Shown: positions 18,385 to 27,808, counted from the first letter of the stretch. The stretch is DNA of 46,861 bases from an uncultured Saccharospirillaceae bacterium (GCA_950054195.1 CATLPG010000021.1:1-46861); one strand, 5' to 3'. The notes: generated from the letters alone by a model not told the origin. Translations and numbers: made by a program.

Positions 18385-19740
18385 ATGGACATTTTAATAA
18401 TAGCCGCTCAGCTTATTTTGAGTTTATCCATACTTATTGTACTTCACGAATTAGGACACTTTATTCCTGCTAAGCTTTTTAAAACAAAAGTGGAAAAGTT
18501 TTACTTATTTTTCAACCCTTGGTTTTCGCTGTTTAAAGTAAAAAAAGGAGAAACTGAGTACGGTATTGGTTGGTTGCCTCTAGGCGGTTATGTTAAAATT
18601 GCTGGTATGATTGATGAGTCTATGGATACTGATCAAATGAAAGGTGAACCAGAACCGTGGGAGTTTAGAAGTAAGCCTGCTTGGCAACGACTTATTATCA
18701 TGATTGGCGGTATAACCGTAAACATTATTGTAGGTATTTTAATTTACTCTTTAGTTTCTTGGGGTTGGGGCGAAAAATATGTTGCTCCAACTGATGTTTC
18801 CTATGGATATGCTATTCATCCAGTAATGGAAAAATATGGGTTAAAGGATGGAGACATCGTTACCACTGTTGATGGAGAAAAGCTTGAGGATGCCTCATCC
18901 ATTGGTAGACATTTACTTTTTAGAAGTCCAGAAAAACTAACAGTTGTTGGAGAAAACGGAGGGGAACGAACAATAGAATTACCTGATGATATTGGATCAA
19001 TTTTATGGGAGGAAGGTATTGAACAAAACGCTATTTCATTTAGAACAAAAAGCTCTCCTATTGATTCTATTGTTCAAAAAACAAGTACTGGTGAAGAAAC
19101 GCAAGCCTATAAACAAGGCTTAAAAAAAGGAGATGTCATTCATAAAATAAACGGTGAAAAAATTGAATGGCACAATCAAATTGGTCATCAAATGTATTCC
19201 TCGTTAAAAAACAAAAACTACAATATACCTATAGAAGTTATAAGAGGTACAGACACCTTAAAGAAAAGTATTACGCTAGACACTAACACCCTTACTATTG
19301 GTTTTGTTGTAAAAGGAGACACAACAACAATTAAAAAAATATCTTCAAAATCATATGGTTTTTTTGAGTCGTTCCCTCATGGATTTTCAAAAGCTTATTA
19401 CACACTACATGATTACGTAGTACAGTTTAAATATGTTTTTACATTGAAAGGTGCGAAACAAATTGGAGGGTTTGGCTCTATGGCTAAGTTATTTTCTAGC
19501 ACTTGGAACTGGGAACGTTTTTGGTTAAACACAGCGCTTATCTCTATTATCTTAGCGTTTATGAACTTTTTACCTATTCCAGCATTGGATGGTGGTTATA
19601 TCATGTTTCTATTATTTGAAATAATTACTGGTAAACAACCAAGTGATAAGTTTATGGAAAAAGCAAATACGATAGGGTTCTTTTTACTTATTGCTATTTT
19701 ATTGTATGCAAACTTAAACGACACCGGTATATTTAAGTAA
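18385..19740 (+). CDS. rseP: Site-2 protease RseP (M50 family)
   Basis: RseP is an inner-membrane zinc protease that cuts transmembrane segments, typically of anti-sigma factors, and clears signal-peptide remnants. This 451-residue protein has the zinc motif HELGH at 21-25 in its first helix, a second helix at about 108-128, a periplasmic stretch with PDZ-like sequences (about 150-330, for example GLKKGDVIHKINGEKI), and the third metal ligand in LDGG at 401-404 within PIPALDGGYIMF. A final helix lies at about 427-441. Dxr next to RseP is a long-standing neighbourhood in many bacteria. Its stop codon overlaps the ATG of the following small gene (TAATG), so the two are probably translationally coupled. 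No anti-sigma factor is in the window. Confidence 0.95.
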   Translation: MDILIIAAQLILSLSILIVLHELGHFIPAKLFKTKVEKFYLFFNPWFSLFKVKKGETEYGIGWLPLGGYVKIAGMIDESMDTDQMKGEPEPWEFRSKPAWQRLIIMIGGITVNIIVGILIYSLVSWGWGEKYVAPTDVSYGYAIHPVMEKYGLKDGDIVTTVDGEKLEDASSIGRHLLFRSPEKLTVVGENGGERTIELPDDIGSILWEEGIEQNAISFRTKSSPIDSIVQKTSTGEETQAYKQGLKKGDVIHKINGEKIEWHNQIGHQMYSSLKNKNYNIPIEVIRGTDTLKKSITLDTNTLTIGFVVKGDTTTIKKISSKSYGFFESFPHGFSKAYYTLHDYVVQFKYVFTLKGAKQIGGFGSMAKLFSSTWNWERFWLNTALISIILAFMNFLPIPALDGGYIMFLLFEIITGKQPSDKFMEKANTIGFFLLIAILLYANLNDTGIFK

Positions 19741-19901
19741 TGTACTATTGGTTTGGACTACTTATCGCCTTTTTGGCTGCTTTGATGGGGCTGCATCAAA
19801 AAAATAAAGGATATCCCTTCCATAGATACTTTTTATTGTCGAATATCGTTTTATGGGTAATCTTTCTTATGTTCGTTAAAGCAATTAAAGGTCACTTTTG
19901 A
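19740..19901 (+). CDS. 53-residue membrane protein between rseP and a sensor kinase
   Basis: A short reading frame (MYYWFGLLIAFLAALMGLHQ, then a polar stretch, then a second hydrophobic segment) encodes a 53-residue protein with two likely membrane helices at about 1-17 and 31-47, joined by a short basic loop (HQKNKGYPFHRY). Support for its being real is the packing: its ATG overlaps the rseP stop by one base (TAATG), and its TGA stop overlaps the TTG start of the sensor kinase. I do not recognise the family. Position suggests a partner or regulator of RseP or the kinase, which is inference only. It is too short for many gene finders and may be missing from annotations. Confidence 0.7.
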   Translation: MYYWFGLLIAFLAALMGLHQKNKGYPFHRYFLLSNIVLWVIFLMFVKAIKGHF

Positions 19902-21442
19902 AATCAGTTGAATTATATAGCTCCAAACAACGATGGAAAATCATCCTATCCATTGTGGCTTTGGTTATTATTGCTCTTACCCTTTGGTATGCAAATTACA
20001 TTACCAATAAAATACAAAAAGATGAGCGTTTAAGAGTAAAGCTTTGGAGTGAAACCGTAAAAAAACAAGCACAACTTGTTAACCTCACCAACCAAACATT
20101 TGAACAGCTTAAAATAGAAGAGAGAGAGAATGTTGCCTTATGGGTTAAGGCACTTAAAGAATTTGCTAAAGAAAGAGATGATTACACCTTTGTTACTGAA
20201 ATTGTAGCGCAAAACAACTCTATACCAACCATTGTAGAAACTATTGATCGTAACGGAAAGTTTTCTGTCGATTATTCTGCTAGAAATGTGGCAAAGTCCA
20301 AGAGTGATTTTGATGATGAAAAAGCGTATCAAACGTATCTTAAAGAATTAATTAATGAATGGGAAAAAACAAATAAGAGTTTTACAGCGAACAGCCTGTA
20401 TAACCAAACACAAATTGTGCATTATGGGAACTCTAAGCTTTTTAGAGAATTAAAATCAAAGAGTGACTCTTTAATTAAAGGGTTTAATAGTGAGTTGATA
20501 AAAAACAATGCTTTACTTCCTATTTTATTTATCAACTCTAAAACAAGAGAAGTTATAGCTTCCAACTTGCCTCCTGAACAGATAACAGACAGTATCGCTG
20601 TAGAAAAAATGGTAATAGAAATGAAGGCTGATAATAAACCCATAACTGTATCGTTAAGCGAGGAGGTTGATGGTGAAATTTATTATTTCGAATCAGCTAC
20701 ATTAAAGCAAGTGAGGTATTATCCCTGGATTCAACTAGGAATAATTGCTTTGTTTTTATTGGTTGCTTATGTGTTATTTAGCACGTTTAGAAAAGCAGAA
20801 CAAAACCAAGTGTGGGCTGGTATGGCTAAAGAAACTGCTCATCAATTAGGTACTCCACTTTCTAGTTTAATGGCTTGGATAGAGTTGTTGAGAGCGCAAG
20901 GTGTTGACCCTTCTTCGCTAAATGAAATGGACAAAGATATTATTCGATTGAATACCATCACAGATCGTTTCTCTAAAATTGGTTCGGAAGTTAAGCTGGA
21001 AGAAAAAAATGTTTCTGAAGTAATCCAAAACTCCATTGAATACTTAGAAAAACGTGTTTCTAAAAAAGTACAACTCATACAAAATGGTGAGGAGGTAGCT
21101 GTTTCTATGATAAATGTTTCTTTATTTGAGTGGGTAATTGAAAATCTTACCAAAAATGCTATTGATGCCATTACAGGTGAAGGGAAAATTATTTACTCTG
21201 TTTCTATTATTGACAAACAAATAATTATTGATATTACCGATACTGGAAAAGGAATTCCTGCAAATAAGTATAAGTCTGTTTTTCAACCAGGCTATACAAC
21301 AAAAAAGAGAGGCTGGGGCTTAGGCTTAAGTTTGGTAAAACGTATTGTTGAGGAACAACTGAAAGGTCGTATTTTTGTAAAGTCTTCTGAAATTGGTGTG
21401 GGAACTACTTTTAGGATTGTTTTGAAGACACAGAATCAATAA
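19898..21442 (+). CDS. Membrane-bound sensor histidine kinase
   Basis: A 514-residue HisKA/HATPase kinase with two membrane helices (about 13-32 and 276-296) enclosing a periplasmic sensing domain of about 240 residues. The phospho-acceptor is His315 in MAKETAHQLGTPLSSL, directly after the second helix with no HAMP domain. The ATP-binding boxes are ENLTKNAIDAI (N), DTGKGI (G1) and GWGLGLSLVKRIV (G2). It starts at TTG (19898), the only codon that keeps the first helix; the start overlaps the stop of the 53-residue gene, so translation is coupled. No response regulator is in the window, so the partner is elsewhere. Placement after rseP suggests a signal from the envelope. Signal and target are unknown. 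Confidence 0.93.
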   Translation: MKSVELYSSKQRWKIILSIVALVIIALTLWYANYITNKIQKDERLRVKLWSETVKKQAQLVNLTNQTFEQLKIEERENVALWVKALKEFAKERDDYTFVTEIVAQNNSIPTIVETIDRNGKFSVDYSARNVAKSKSDFDDEKAYQTYLKELINEWEKTNKSFTANSLYNQTQIVHYGNSKLFRELKSKSDSLIKGFNSELIKNNALLPILFINSKTREVIASNLPPEQITDSIAVEKMVIEMKADNKPITVSLSEEVDGEIYYFESATLKQVRYYPWIQLGIIALFLLVAYVLFSTFRKAEQNQVWAGMAKETAHQLGTPLSSLMAWIELLRAQGVDPSSLNEMDKDIIRLNTITDRFSKIGSEVKLEEKNVSEVIQNSIEYLEKRVSKKVQLIQNGEEVAVSMINVSLFEWVIENLTKNAIDAITGEGKIIYSVSIIDKQIIIDITDTGKGIPANKYKSVFQPGYTTKKRGWGLGLSLVKRIVEEQLKGRIFVKSSEIGVGTTFRIVLKTQNQ

Positions 21443-21453
21443 AAATTGATGAA

Positions 21454-21912
21454 ATGAATAAATTCCGACCATTAACTTTTGATGAATTACAACTTTTTGA
21501 AAAAGAGTTTAGGGAGTATTTAGCTATTAATGGTATTGATGCCGATTTATGGAAGGATATTAAAGAAAACGATCCTGATAAAGCACAATCTATTATGGAT
21601 TTGTTTGGTGATGTGGTATTCAATACCGTACTAACTAAAATCACATACCTTGAACGTATTGATGATAAAGGACTAAAGCTTTTTAAATACAATCCTAAAG
21701 AAGCGCTTTTAATTGGCATTGATGGATTAACAGACAAAGAACAATCAATAGAACATATACTGTCAAAAGCTAAAAAAGGTGATTTAAGTTTGTTCACCCT
21801 CAAAAAAGAGCACCAAAAATCACGCGAAGAGGAAGTTTTCCAAATGATTAAACTAGGTTGTCAAGTAAGTGATGGGGAGCTTTTTGAAGCTTTTTCTAGG
21901 GCTATTTCCTAG
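21454..21912 (+). CDS. Conserved cytosolic protein, DUF6495-like
   Basis: A 152-residue soluble, helical and acidic protein. It begins MNKFRPLTFDELQLFEKEFR, followed by a segment DADLWKDIKENDPDKAQ and a C-terminal region ending in GELFEAFSRAIS. It has no signal peptide, membrane helix or catalytic motif. The N-terminal pattern resembles DUF6495, a Bacteroidota-restricted family of unknown function; that match is from memory and moderate. It lies 11 bases after the sensor kinase gene on the same strand, so it may be in the rseP operon, and its last 4 bases overlap the end of the convergent ABC-F gene. Confidence 0.75.
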   Translation: MNKFRPLTFDELQLFEKEFREYLAINGIDADLWKDIKENDPDKAQSIMDLFGDVVFNTVLTKITYLERIDDKGLKLFKYNPKEALLIGIDGLTDKEQSIEHILSKAKKGDLSLFTLKKEHQKSREEEVFQMIKLGCQVSDGELFEAFSRAIS

Positions 21913-23825
21913 CCTAACTTTTCTAAGTTAGCTTCCCATTCTTCCATTTTGTTATTTAATTGCTCTTTTAGTTTAGCATAATTATCTAATACTTTTTGAG
22001 CTTCTTCTTCATTCGAGTAATCCAATGAAGCAACTACTTGATCTTGTACCTTAATTTTTTCTTCTAGTTTAGCAATCTCTTTTTCGAGCTTGTTTACTTT
22101 ATTTTCTAATTTTTTACGCTCTTTTTGTTCTAAGTAAGCTTCTTTTCCTGAGGTTGGTTTTTCTTCAGTAGCTACTTCTTTTTGTTTTGCAACATTCTCG
22201 TAGGAGGCAATTGTCTCTTTCTTTTTTCGATTTAAGAATGTTTGCACATCTTCATGATGAATAGCTACTCGTTTATTCTTAATCTCAAATAAACGATTGG
22301 TTAATCCATCCAAAAAGTCTCTATCGTGAGATACAACCAGTAACGTTCCATCAAAATCTTGCAAGGCGTCCTTTAGTACATTTTTAGACTTAATGTCTAA
22401 GTGATTTGTTGGCTCATCCAGAATTAAAAAATTATGTGGTTCTAAAAGTAATTTACAAAGTGCTAACCTTGTTTTTTCTCCACCAGAAAGCACTTTCACT
22501 TTTTTATCTACATCTTCACCACTAAACAAAAAGGATCCTAAAATACTCCTAACACTCGAACGAATTTCTCCTGTAGCTAAATCATCAATGGTTTGGAAAA
22601 CGGTTTTATCTCCATCTAACTGTTCGGCTTCGTCTTGTGCAAAATAACCTACGGATACATTATGACCTAACTCAAATGTTCCTTCTTGGTATTCTTCATC
22701 ACCAACAATCAATTTAATTAGGGTTGATTTCCCTAATCCGTTTTTACCAATCAATGCAATTCGATCTTTAGTATTGATCATTACATCTGCATGTTCTAGA
22801 ATCGTTTTCTCTGGAAATTTTTTTGTTACACCGTCAAACTTTGCTACAATTTTTCCCGATCGCGGTGCTGGAGGAAAAGAGAACTTCAATTTACTATTAT
22901 CTACCTCATCTACTTCGATAACATCTAGCTTGTCTAGTTTTTTTATTAAGGATTGAGCAAAAGCAGCTTTGTTTTTCTTCGCTCTAAATTTATCAATTAA
23001 CTGCTGAGTTTCTTTGATGTATTTTTCTTGATTTTTAGCAGCTGATTTTTGTTGTTCTAGTTCTTCTTCCCTTATGGTTTGATACTTTGTATAGGAAAAT
23101 TTGTAATCGTATATTTTACCTGCATTAATCTCAATGGTTCTATTGGTTACATAATCTAAAAATGCACGGTCGTGAGAAATTAAAACAACAGCTCCATGAT
23201 AATTTTTAAGAAATTCCTCTAGCCATTGAATAGACTCAATATCTAGGTGGTTTGTGGGCTCATCTAGCAGAAGAACATCGGGTTGTTGAAGTAATATTTT
23301 ACAAAGTTCTACCCTCATTTTCCATCCTCCACTAAACTCACTCATTTGTCGTTCAAAATCTGTTTTTTCGAAACCCAAACCTGTTAAAAATTTCTCTATG
23401 TTTTCTCTTAAGTTATACCCTCCTTGTAAATTAAACTGCTCGTTTAAAACATTTAAGTCTTCTATAAGTTGCATGTAACTATCACTTTCATAATCGGTTC
23501 GTGTAGTTAACTGTTCATTGATGTGTTTTATTTGGTCTTCGATTTCATTAATACGCTCGTTAGCAGCTTCTACCTCCTCTATAATTTTAGCATCGTTGTT
23601 ATGCTTCATTTCTTGAGGTAAATAACCAATAGTTGTTCCTTTTTGTTTAGATACATTACCAGAGGTTGGTTCTTGTAAACCAATAAGTGTTTTGAGCATG
23701 GTAGATTTTCCTGCTCCGTTTTTTCCTACTAAACCAATACGGTCCTTTTTATCAATCATGAAAGATACTTGATCAAAAAGATCTTTACCTCCTAAAAATA
23801 TGGACAGGTTATTTACTGATAACAT
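21909..23825 (-). CDS. ABC-F family ATPase
   Basis: A 638-residue soluble protein with two ATP-binding cassettes in one chain and no membrane segment, the ABC-F layout. Cassette 1 has GKNGAGKST, the signature FSGGWKMRVELC and LLLDEPTNHLD; cassette 2 has GKNGLGKST, LSGGEKTRLAL and LILDEPTNHLD. Between them is the linker helix pair (about 230-300), and the C-terminus (about 535-638) is a long coiled coil. ABC-F proteins act on the ribosome, for example in relieving stalls, and some give antibiotic resistance. The C-terminal extension places it among the Uup/YdiF-like or related groups, not specifically a resistance factor. It follows the DUF1801 gene by 15 bases and ends in a 4-base overlap with the convergent gene. 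Confidence 0.93.
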   Translation of the reverse strand: MLSVNNLSIFLGGKDLFDQVSFMIDKKDRIGLVGKNGAGKSTMLKTLIGLQEPTSGNVSKQKGTTIGYLPQEMKHNNDAKIIEEVEAANERINEIEDQIKHINEQLTTRTDYESDSYMQLIEDLNVLNEQFNLQGGYNLRENIEKFLTGLGFEKTDFERQMSEFSGGWKMRVELCKILLQQPDVLLLDEPTNHLDIESIQWLEEFLKNYHGAVVLISHDRAFLDYVTNRTIEINAGKIYDYKFSYTKYQTIREEELEQQKSAAKNQEKYIKETQQLIDKFRAKKNKAAFAQSLIKKLDKLDVIEVDEVDNSKLKFSFPPAPRSGKIVAKFDGVTKKFPEKTILEHADVMINTKDRIALIGKNGLGKSTLIKLIVGDEEYQEGTFELGHNVSVGYFAQDEAEQLDGDKTVFQTIDDLATGEIRSSVRSILGSFLFSGEDVDKKVKVLSGGEKTRLALCKLLLEPHNFLILDEPTNHLDIKSKNVLKDALQDFDGTLLVVSHDRDFLDGLTNRLFEIKNKRVAIHHEDVQTFLNRKKKETIASYENVAKQKEVATEEKPTSGKEAYLEQKERKKLENKVNKLEKEIAKLEEKIKVQDQVVASLDYSNEEEAQKVLDNYAKLKEQLNNKMEEWEANLEKLG

Positions 23826-23840
23826 ACTAACTTCTTTTTT

Positions 23841-24260
23841 CTACCATTTAATTTGAGAAACATACTTTACTGACTCCCCAATTAATTGTTTGAGGACATC
23901 AATATTTACATCCTCTAGTTTATTTATATACAAACAGCTTTTTCCTCTTTTATACTTCCCTAATTTATTTAATAGCTCTTCGTAATTTTCAAAGCCTGCC
24001 ATGATATAAACAGACAAATTTTGCTTTCTAGGAGAAAAGCCTGTTAAAAACCAATCTCCTTCTCGCCCTGATGGATATTTGTAATGATATGAGCCATAAC
24101 CAATAATACTTGAGCCCCACATTATCGGTTCTTCGTCTAAAACTTCAGCAAATACTTTCAATAGTTCTTTACTATCTGCTTTTCTTTTGGGGTGCTCTAT
24201 ACTTTCGATAAAATCATTTACACCTCCTCCTTGGTTAGGTTTTGTTTTTAATTCTGCCAT
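23841..24260 (-). CDS. DUF1801-domain protein
   Basis: A 139-residue soluble protein of the DUF1801 family: MWGSSIIGYGSYHYKYPSGR, WFLTGFSPRKQNLSVYIMAG and the lysine-rich GKYKRGKSCLYINKLED are typical. The fold is small alpha/beta and related to YdhG/iron-uptake-like proteins, but no activity is established. It lies 3 bases after ispD and 15 bases before the ABC-F gene. It is a frequent passenger gene; nothing in it suggests a link to isoprenoid synthesis. Confidence 0.88.
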   Translation of the reverse strand: MAELKTKPNQGGGVNDFIESIEHPKRKADSKELLKVFAEVLDEEPIMWGSSIIGYGSYHYKYPSGREGDWFLTGFSPRKQNLSVYIMAGFENYEELLNKLGKYKRGKSCLYINKLEDVNIDVLKQLIGESVKYVSQIKW

Positions 24261-24263
24261 TTT

Positions 24264-24932
24264 TTAAACTATTGATTTCAAGAAATATTCTGCTAGCACT
24301 AAATCCTTTGGAGTGGTTATTTTAATGTTTTCTTCATTGCCTTCAACTACACTTATTTTATTTCCTGTATGCTCAAAAACTGATGCATCATCGGTAAACT
24401 GACTTGAAAAATTAACTTCATAAGCCTTTTTGATTAAGGCAGCATGAAAATACTGAGGTGTTTGAACCAATTTATAATATGATCTATTCAAAGCTATACT
24501 TCCATCTTGATTAACTTGCCGAATAGAATCGACTAAATCAATAACAGGGACAACTCCTGATGATTTTTTTAGCTCATCTAAGCAGTTTTCTATTGTTTCT
24601 TTAGATACAAATGGCCGAACAGCATCATGAATGCCTACAACACCTTCTTTCACCTTTTCTAAAGCATTTTTTACTGTATCAAACCTTTCTTTACCTGATA
24701 AAGAGAACTCATAATTAAATGTATAGTTCCATTGTTTATAGTAATCTTCAAATAGGTTTTGATAATCCTCATGAAGAGCAATAATGAAATGTACAGAAGA
24801 ACTAAAAGCCAAAAACCTTTCAATGGTATGAAAGATAATTGGCTTTTTATTTATTTCTATAAATTGTTTAGGAAGTTTACTTCCCATGCGTTTTCCTGAA
24901 CCTCCAGCTACTATGATCACATAGTGATTCAT
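24264..24932 (-). CDS. ispD: 2-C-methyl-D-erythritol 4-phosphate cytidylyltransferase
   Basis: IspD joins CTP to MEP to give CDP-methylerythritol, the third step of the MEP pathway after Dxr. This 222-residue protein has the nucleotide-binding loop VAGGSGKRMGSKLPKQFIEI at its start with the key Arg and Lys residues, the IHDAVRPFV motif, and the DDASVFEH/KITTPKD ending. Its length is normal for the family. It is 3 bases downstream of queA and 3 bases upstream of the DUF1801 gene. Dxr is about 6 kb away on the other strand, so the pathway is split into different transcripts. Confidence 0.96.
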   Translation of the reverse strand: MNHYVIIVAGGSGKRMGSKLPKQFIEINKKPIIFHTIERFLAFSSSVHFIIALHEDYQNLFEDYYKQWNYTFNYEFSLSGKERFDTVKNALEKVKEGVVGIHDAVRPFVSKETIENCLDELKKSSGVVPVIDLVDSIRQVNQDGSIALNRSYYKLVQTPQYFHAALIKKAYEVNFSSQFTDDASVFEHTGNKISVVEGNEENIKITTPKDLVLAEYFLKSIV

Positions 24933-24935
24933 GGC

Positions 24936-25985
24936 TTAGATGATCAGCATCGCATCTCCGTATGAGTAAAAACGATATTTTTCTTTAACCGCTTGCTCGT
25001 AAGCTTCCATTACTAAATCGTAACCACCAAAAGCACATACCATCATTAATAATGTTGAGTACGGTGTATGGAAGTTTGTAATTAACGAATTTGGTATACT
25101 GAACTCGTAAGGAGGGAAAATAAATTTGTTTGTCCAGCCATCAAAAGGCTTTAACGTACTTTCTGTAGAAACTGATGACTCGATACTTCTAACAGAGGTT
25201 GTACCTACAGCACAAATTCTTTTTTTCTTTTCGATACCTGTGTTTACAATATCTGCACATTCCTGAGGGATAATTACTCTTTCAGATCCCATTTTGTGTT
25301 TAGTTAAATCTTCTACCTCCACTGGCTGGAAAGTTCCTAGACCAACATGTAGAGTAACTTCCGCAAAATTAACCCCTTTAATTTCTAATCTTTTTAATAA
25401 TTGCTTACTAAAGTGTAATCCTGCAGTTGGTGCTGCAACAGCTCCTTCGTGCTTAGCAAAAATAGTTTGGTATCTTTCTTCATCAAACTCTTCTACATCT
25501 CTTTTGATGTATTTTGGAAGTGGTGTACTACCTAACTGTCTAATTTTATCTTTGAACTCCTCGTATGGTCCTTCAAATAAAAACCTCAAGGTTCTTCCTC
25601 TAGAAGTAGTATTGTCGATTACCTCAGCAACTAACGATTCGTCATCACCAAAATAAAGTTTATTTCCAATTCTTATTTTTCTAGCTGGATCAACTAGTAC
25701 ATCCCAGAGTAAACTATCTCGATTTAATTCTCTTAAAAGAAAAACTTCGATTTTAGCACCTGTTTTTTCTTTGTTTCCAAACATACGTGCTGGAAAAACT
25801 TTGGTGTTATTCATGACCATTACGTCTTGATCATCGAAGTAGTCGATTATATCTTTAAATACCTTGTGCTCAATGGTTCCTTTTTCTCTATCTAAAACCA
25901 TTAATCGAGACTCATCTCTATTGTCTGCTGGATATTCTGCTAATAATTCAGATGGTAAATCGAACCCAAATTGTGATAATTTCAT
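24936..25985 (-). CDS. queA: S-adenosylmethionine:tRNA ribosyltransferase-isomerase
   Basis: QueA transfers and isomerises the ribosyl moiety of S-adenosylmethionine onto 7-aminomethyl-7-deazaguanine at tRNA position 34, the penultimate step of queuosine formation. The 349-residue protein carries the family hallmarks [15 protein letters not shown] at the start, [40 protein letters not shown] and the C-terminal [18 protein letters not shown]. Its length is usual. It starts at an ATG at 25985, 53 bases after truB, and is followed at 3 bases by ispD. Confidence 0.97.
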   Translation of the reverse strand: MKLSQFGFDLPSELLAEYPADNRDESRLMVLDREKGTIEHKVFKDIIDYFDDQDVMVMNNTKVFPARMFGNKEKTGAKIEVFLLRELNRDSLLWDVLVDPARKIRIGNKLYFGDDESLVAEVIDNTTSRGRTLRFLFEGPYEEFKDKIRQLGSTPLPKYIKRDVEEFDEERYQTIFAKHEGAVAAPTAGLHFSKQLLKRLEIKGVNFAEVTLHVGLGTFQPVEVEDLTKHKMGSERVIIPQECADIVNTGIEKKKRICAVGTTSVRSIESSVSTESTLKPFDGWTNKFIFPPYEFSIPNSLITNFHTPYSTLLMMVCAFGGYDLVMEAYEQAVKEKYRFYSYGDAMLII

Positions 25986-26038
25986 ACCTGTTTTATGCTT
26001 TTTGGACTACGAAAATAGCATTTTAAAAGGAAAAGACC

Positions 26039-26785
26039 TTAGAAAGTTTCAGGAATAAACGTTGTATCTAGTATCAACTTCTTTGCTTCATCAACTTGTA
26101 GCGCGTCTTCTACCTTAAAATCACCTATTTTGGTTCTGCGTAGTTTTGAGAGGTGTGCACCGTTATTTAATCGGTTTCCAAAATCATAAGCTATTGAACG
26201 TATGTATGTTCCTTTGCTGCATTCAATTCTAAAGTGAATGTTTACTCCTTCAATTTTTGTTACATCAAATGCATGAATATGAACAATGGATGGCTTCATT
26301 TTTACTTCTTCACCATTTCGAGCATAATTGTACGCTCGTTTACCATCAATTTTTTTTGCTGAATGTACTGGTGGTAATTGTTCGTTTACTCCAATAAAAC
26401 TTAGGGCAGTTGCTTTAATTTGTTGTTCAGTAATAGAATCTGTATCAAACGTCTTATCAATTTCAGTTTCTAGATCATAAGAAGGAGTTGTTGCGCCAAT
26501 GGTTATAATACCTGTATATTCTTTAGCTAATCCCTGGTACTGGCTTATTTCTTTGGTTTTTTTCCCTGCACAAATAATTAACAAACCAGATGCTAAAGGA
26601 TCTAACGTTCCTGCATGTCCAACTTTGTATCTTTTTTTTCCTGATTTTTTTGAAAAAGCCCATTTTAGTTGCTTCACTACTCCAAATGAAGTAATATTTA
26701 AAGGCTTATCTATTAAAATAAGTGACCCTTCATTAAATTTTATTTCGTTTGGTTTAGACAATAGAATAAAGGATAGCGGATACAC
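26039..26785 (-). CDS. truB: tRNA pseudouridine(55) synthase
   Basis: TruB makes pseudouridine 55 in the T loop of tRNAs. The protein (up to 248 residues) shows LILIDKPLNITSFGVV, GHAGTLDPLASGLLII with the catalytic Asp in the GTLDPLASG motif, and GTYIRSIAYDFG. It lacks the long C-terminal PUA-type extension of E. coli TruB, as in other Bacteroidota. There is no ATG near the N-terminus: the two candidates are GTG at 26785, which overlaps uppP by 32 bases, and TTG at 26761, which overlaps by 8 and places the LIDKP motif nearer the usual distance. I list the longer form but think the TTG is as likely. It is coupled to uppP by overlap. Confidence 0.95.
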   Translation of the reverse strand: MYPLSFILLSKPNEIKFNEGSLILIDKPLNITSFGVVKQLKWAFSKKSGKKRYKVGHAGTLDPLASGLLIICAGKKTKEISQYQGLAKEYTGIITIGATTPSYDLETEIDKTFDTDSITEQQIKATALSFIGVNEQLPPVHSAKKIDGKRAYNYARNGEEVKMKPSIVHIHAFDVTKIEGVNIHFRIECSKGTYIRSIAYDFGNRLNNGAHLSKLRRTKIGDFKVEDALQVDEAKKLILDTTFIPETF

Positions 26786-27539
26786 CTACAATAAAACAGT
26801 AAATAGCGAAATAATATAGTTTGCTTTGCTTAACTAGTTTTATCATTAATTGACATGCAAATAAGCCCGTAAAAAATGCTACAATAAAACCTACACTTAA
26901 AAATAAAAGTTCGCTGCTTTCTAATTGAAATTTATCATCCAATAAATCTTTAAGGATTTTACCGAAGATTAGCGGAACAACCATTAAAAATGAAAATCGA
27001 GCAGCTTTTTCTCTATCAATTCCTAATAAAACGGATGTTGATATGGTTGCACCAGATCTTGATATACCTGGTAGTATAGCAATTGCTTGTGAAACACCAA
27101 TTATAATTGAATGAAAAAGTGATACCTCTTTATTCGTTGTTTTTGCTTTATCTGCAACAAAAAGTAGCACTCCGGTAAGCAAAAGAAAGGCTCCTACATA
27201 AATTATTTTTCCTTCGAAAAAAGTTTCAATGATATCGTCATATAATACCCCAACAATTGCTGCGGGAATCATTGAAAGTATAATTTTTAATGAAAAAGCT
27301 CGCTCGTCATTTCCCGATGATGACAACAAACCTGCAACTATTTTAGCAATATCATTTCGGAAAACAAAACACGTACTTAGTGCAGTAGCAAAGTGAAGCA
27401 CAACCGTCATCGTCATTGTGCTTTTAACTTCCGATCCAAAAAAAGCTTTTACAAGCTCAATATGACCACTGCTACTTACTGGAAGAAATTCTGTTAAACC
27501 TTGAACTATTCCAAGGATAATAGCTTCTAAAAACTCCAT
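26754..27539 (-). CDS. uppP: Undecaprenyl-diphosphatase
   Basis: UppP (BacA) removes a phosphate from undecaprenyl diphosphate, recycling the lipid carrier for peptidoglycan and other envelope polymers; overproduction gives bacitracin tolerance. This 261-residue inner-membrane protein has the catalytic regions GLTEFLPVSSSGH (with the Glu) and GISRSGATISTSVLLGI, and seven to eight hydrophobic helices. The ATG overlaps the stop of the DUF3098 gene by one base, and its end overlaps truB. The ftsX - DUF3098 - uppP - truB - queA order is a recurring one in Bacteroidota. The MEP pathway enzymes in the window feed the carrier it recycles. Confidence 0.97.
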   Translation of the reverse strand: MEFLEAIILGIVQGLTEFLPVSSSGHIELVKAFFGSEVKSTMTMTVVLHFATALSTCFVFRNDIAKIVAGLLSSSGNDERAFSLKIILSMIPAAIVGVLYDDIIETFFEGKIIYVGAFLLLTGVLLFVADKAKTTNKEVSLFHSIIIGVSQAIAILPGISRSGATISTSVLLGIDREKAARFSFLMVVPLIFGKILKDLLDDKFQLESSELLFLSVGFIVAFFTGLFACQLMIKLVKQSKLYYFAIYCFIVGVSAILYSIV

Positions 27540-27799
27540 TAAGCATCTAAATCAATCGTTTCTTCAGAAGAATTATCGTTAGTGGTTTTTCTCATGATAC
27601 CTAAAAGAACAACTACAAAACCTGCTATTACAACAATTGGTGCTAATGTTATTCTTCTAAACGAAAATATTTCCTCTTTCCAAACAGAAGGATCATCTGT
27701 TCCGCCTCCTGACATTAGGGCAAACCCTAAAATTATTAACACTAAGCCTGTAGCTAAAATAATATAGTTTTGTTTGGTAAAAGCGATTTGATTTTTCAT
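27539..27799 (-). CDS. DUF3098 membrane protein
   Basis: An 86-residue protein with two membrane helices (about 11-30 and 53-73) separated by a short loop with GGTDDPSVWKEEIFSFRR, the DUF3098 signature as I recall it, and a short acidic tail. Its function is unknown. It lies between ftsX (9 bases upstream) and uppP (1-base overlap), a position conserved in Bacteroidota, which suggests a role with FtsX or in envelope assembly rather than in tRNA modification. Confidence 0.88.
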   Translation of the reverse strand: MKNQIAFTKQNYIILATGLVLIILGFALMSGGGTDDPSVWKEEIFSFRRITLAPIVVIAGFVVVLLGIMRKTTNDNSSEETIDLDA

Positions 27800-27808
27800 A
27801 AAATAAAT

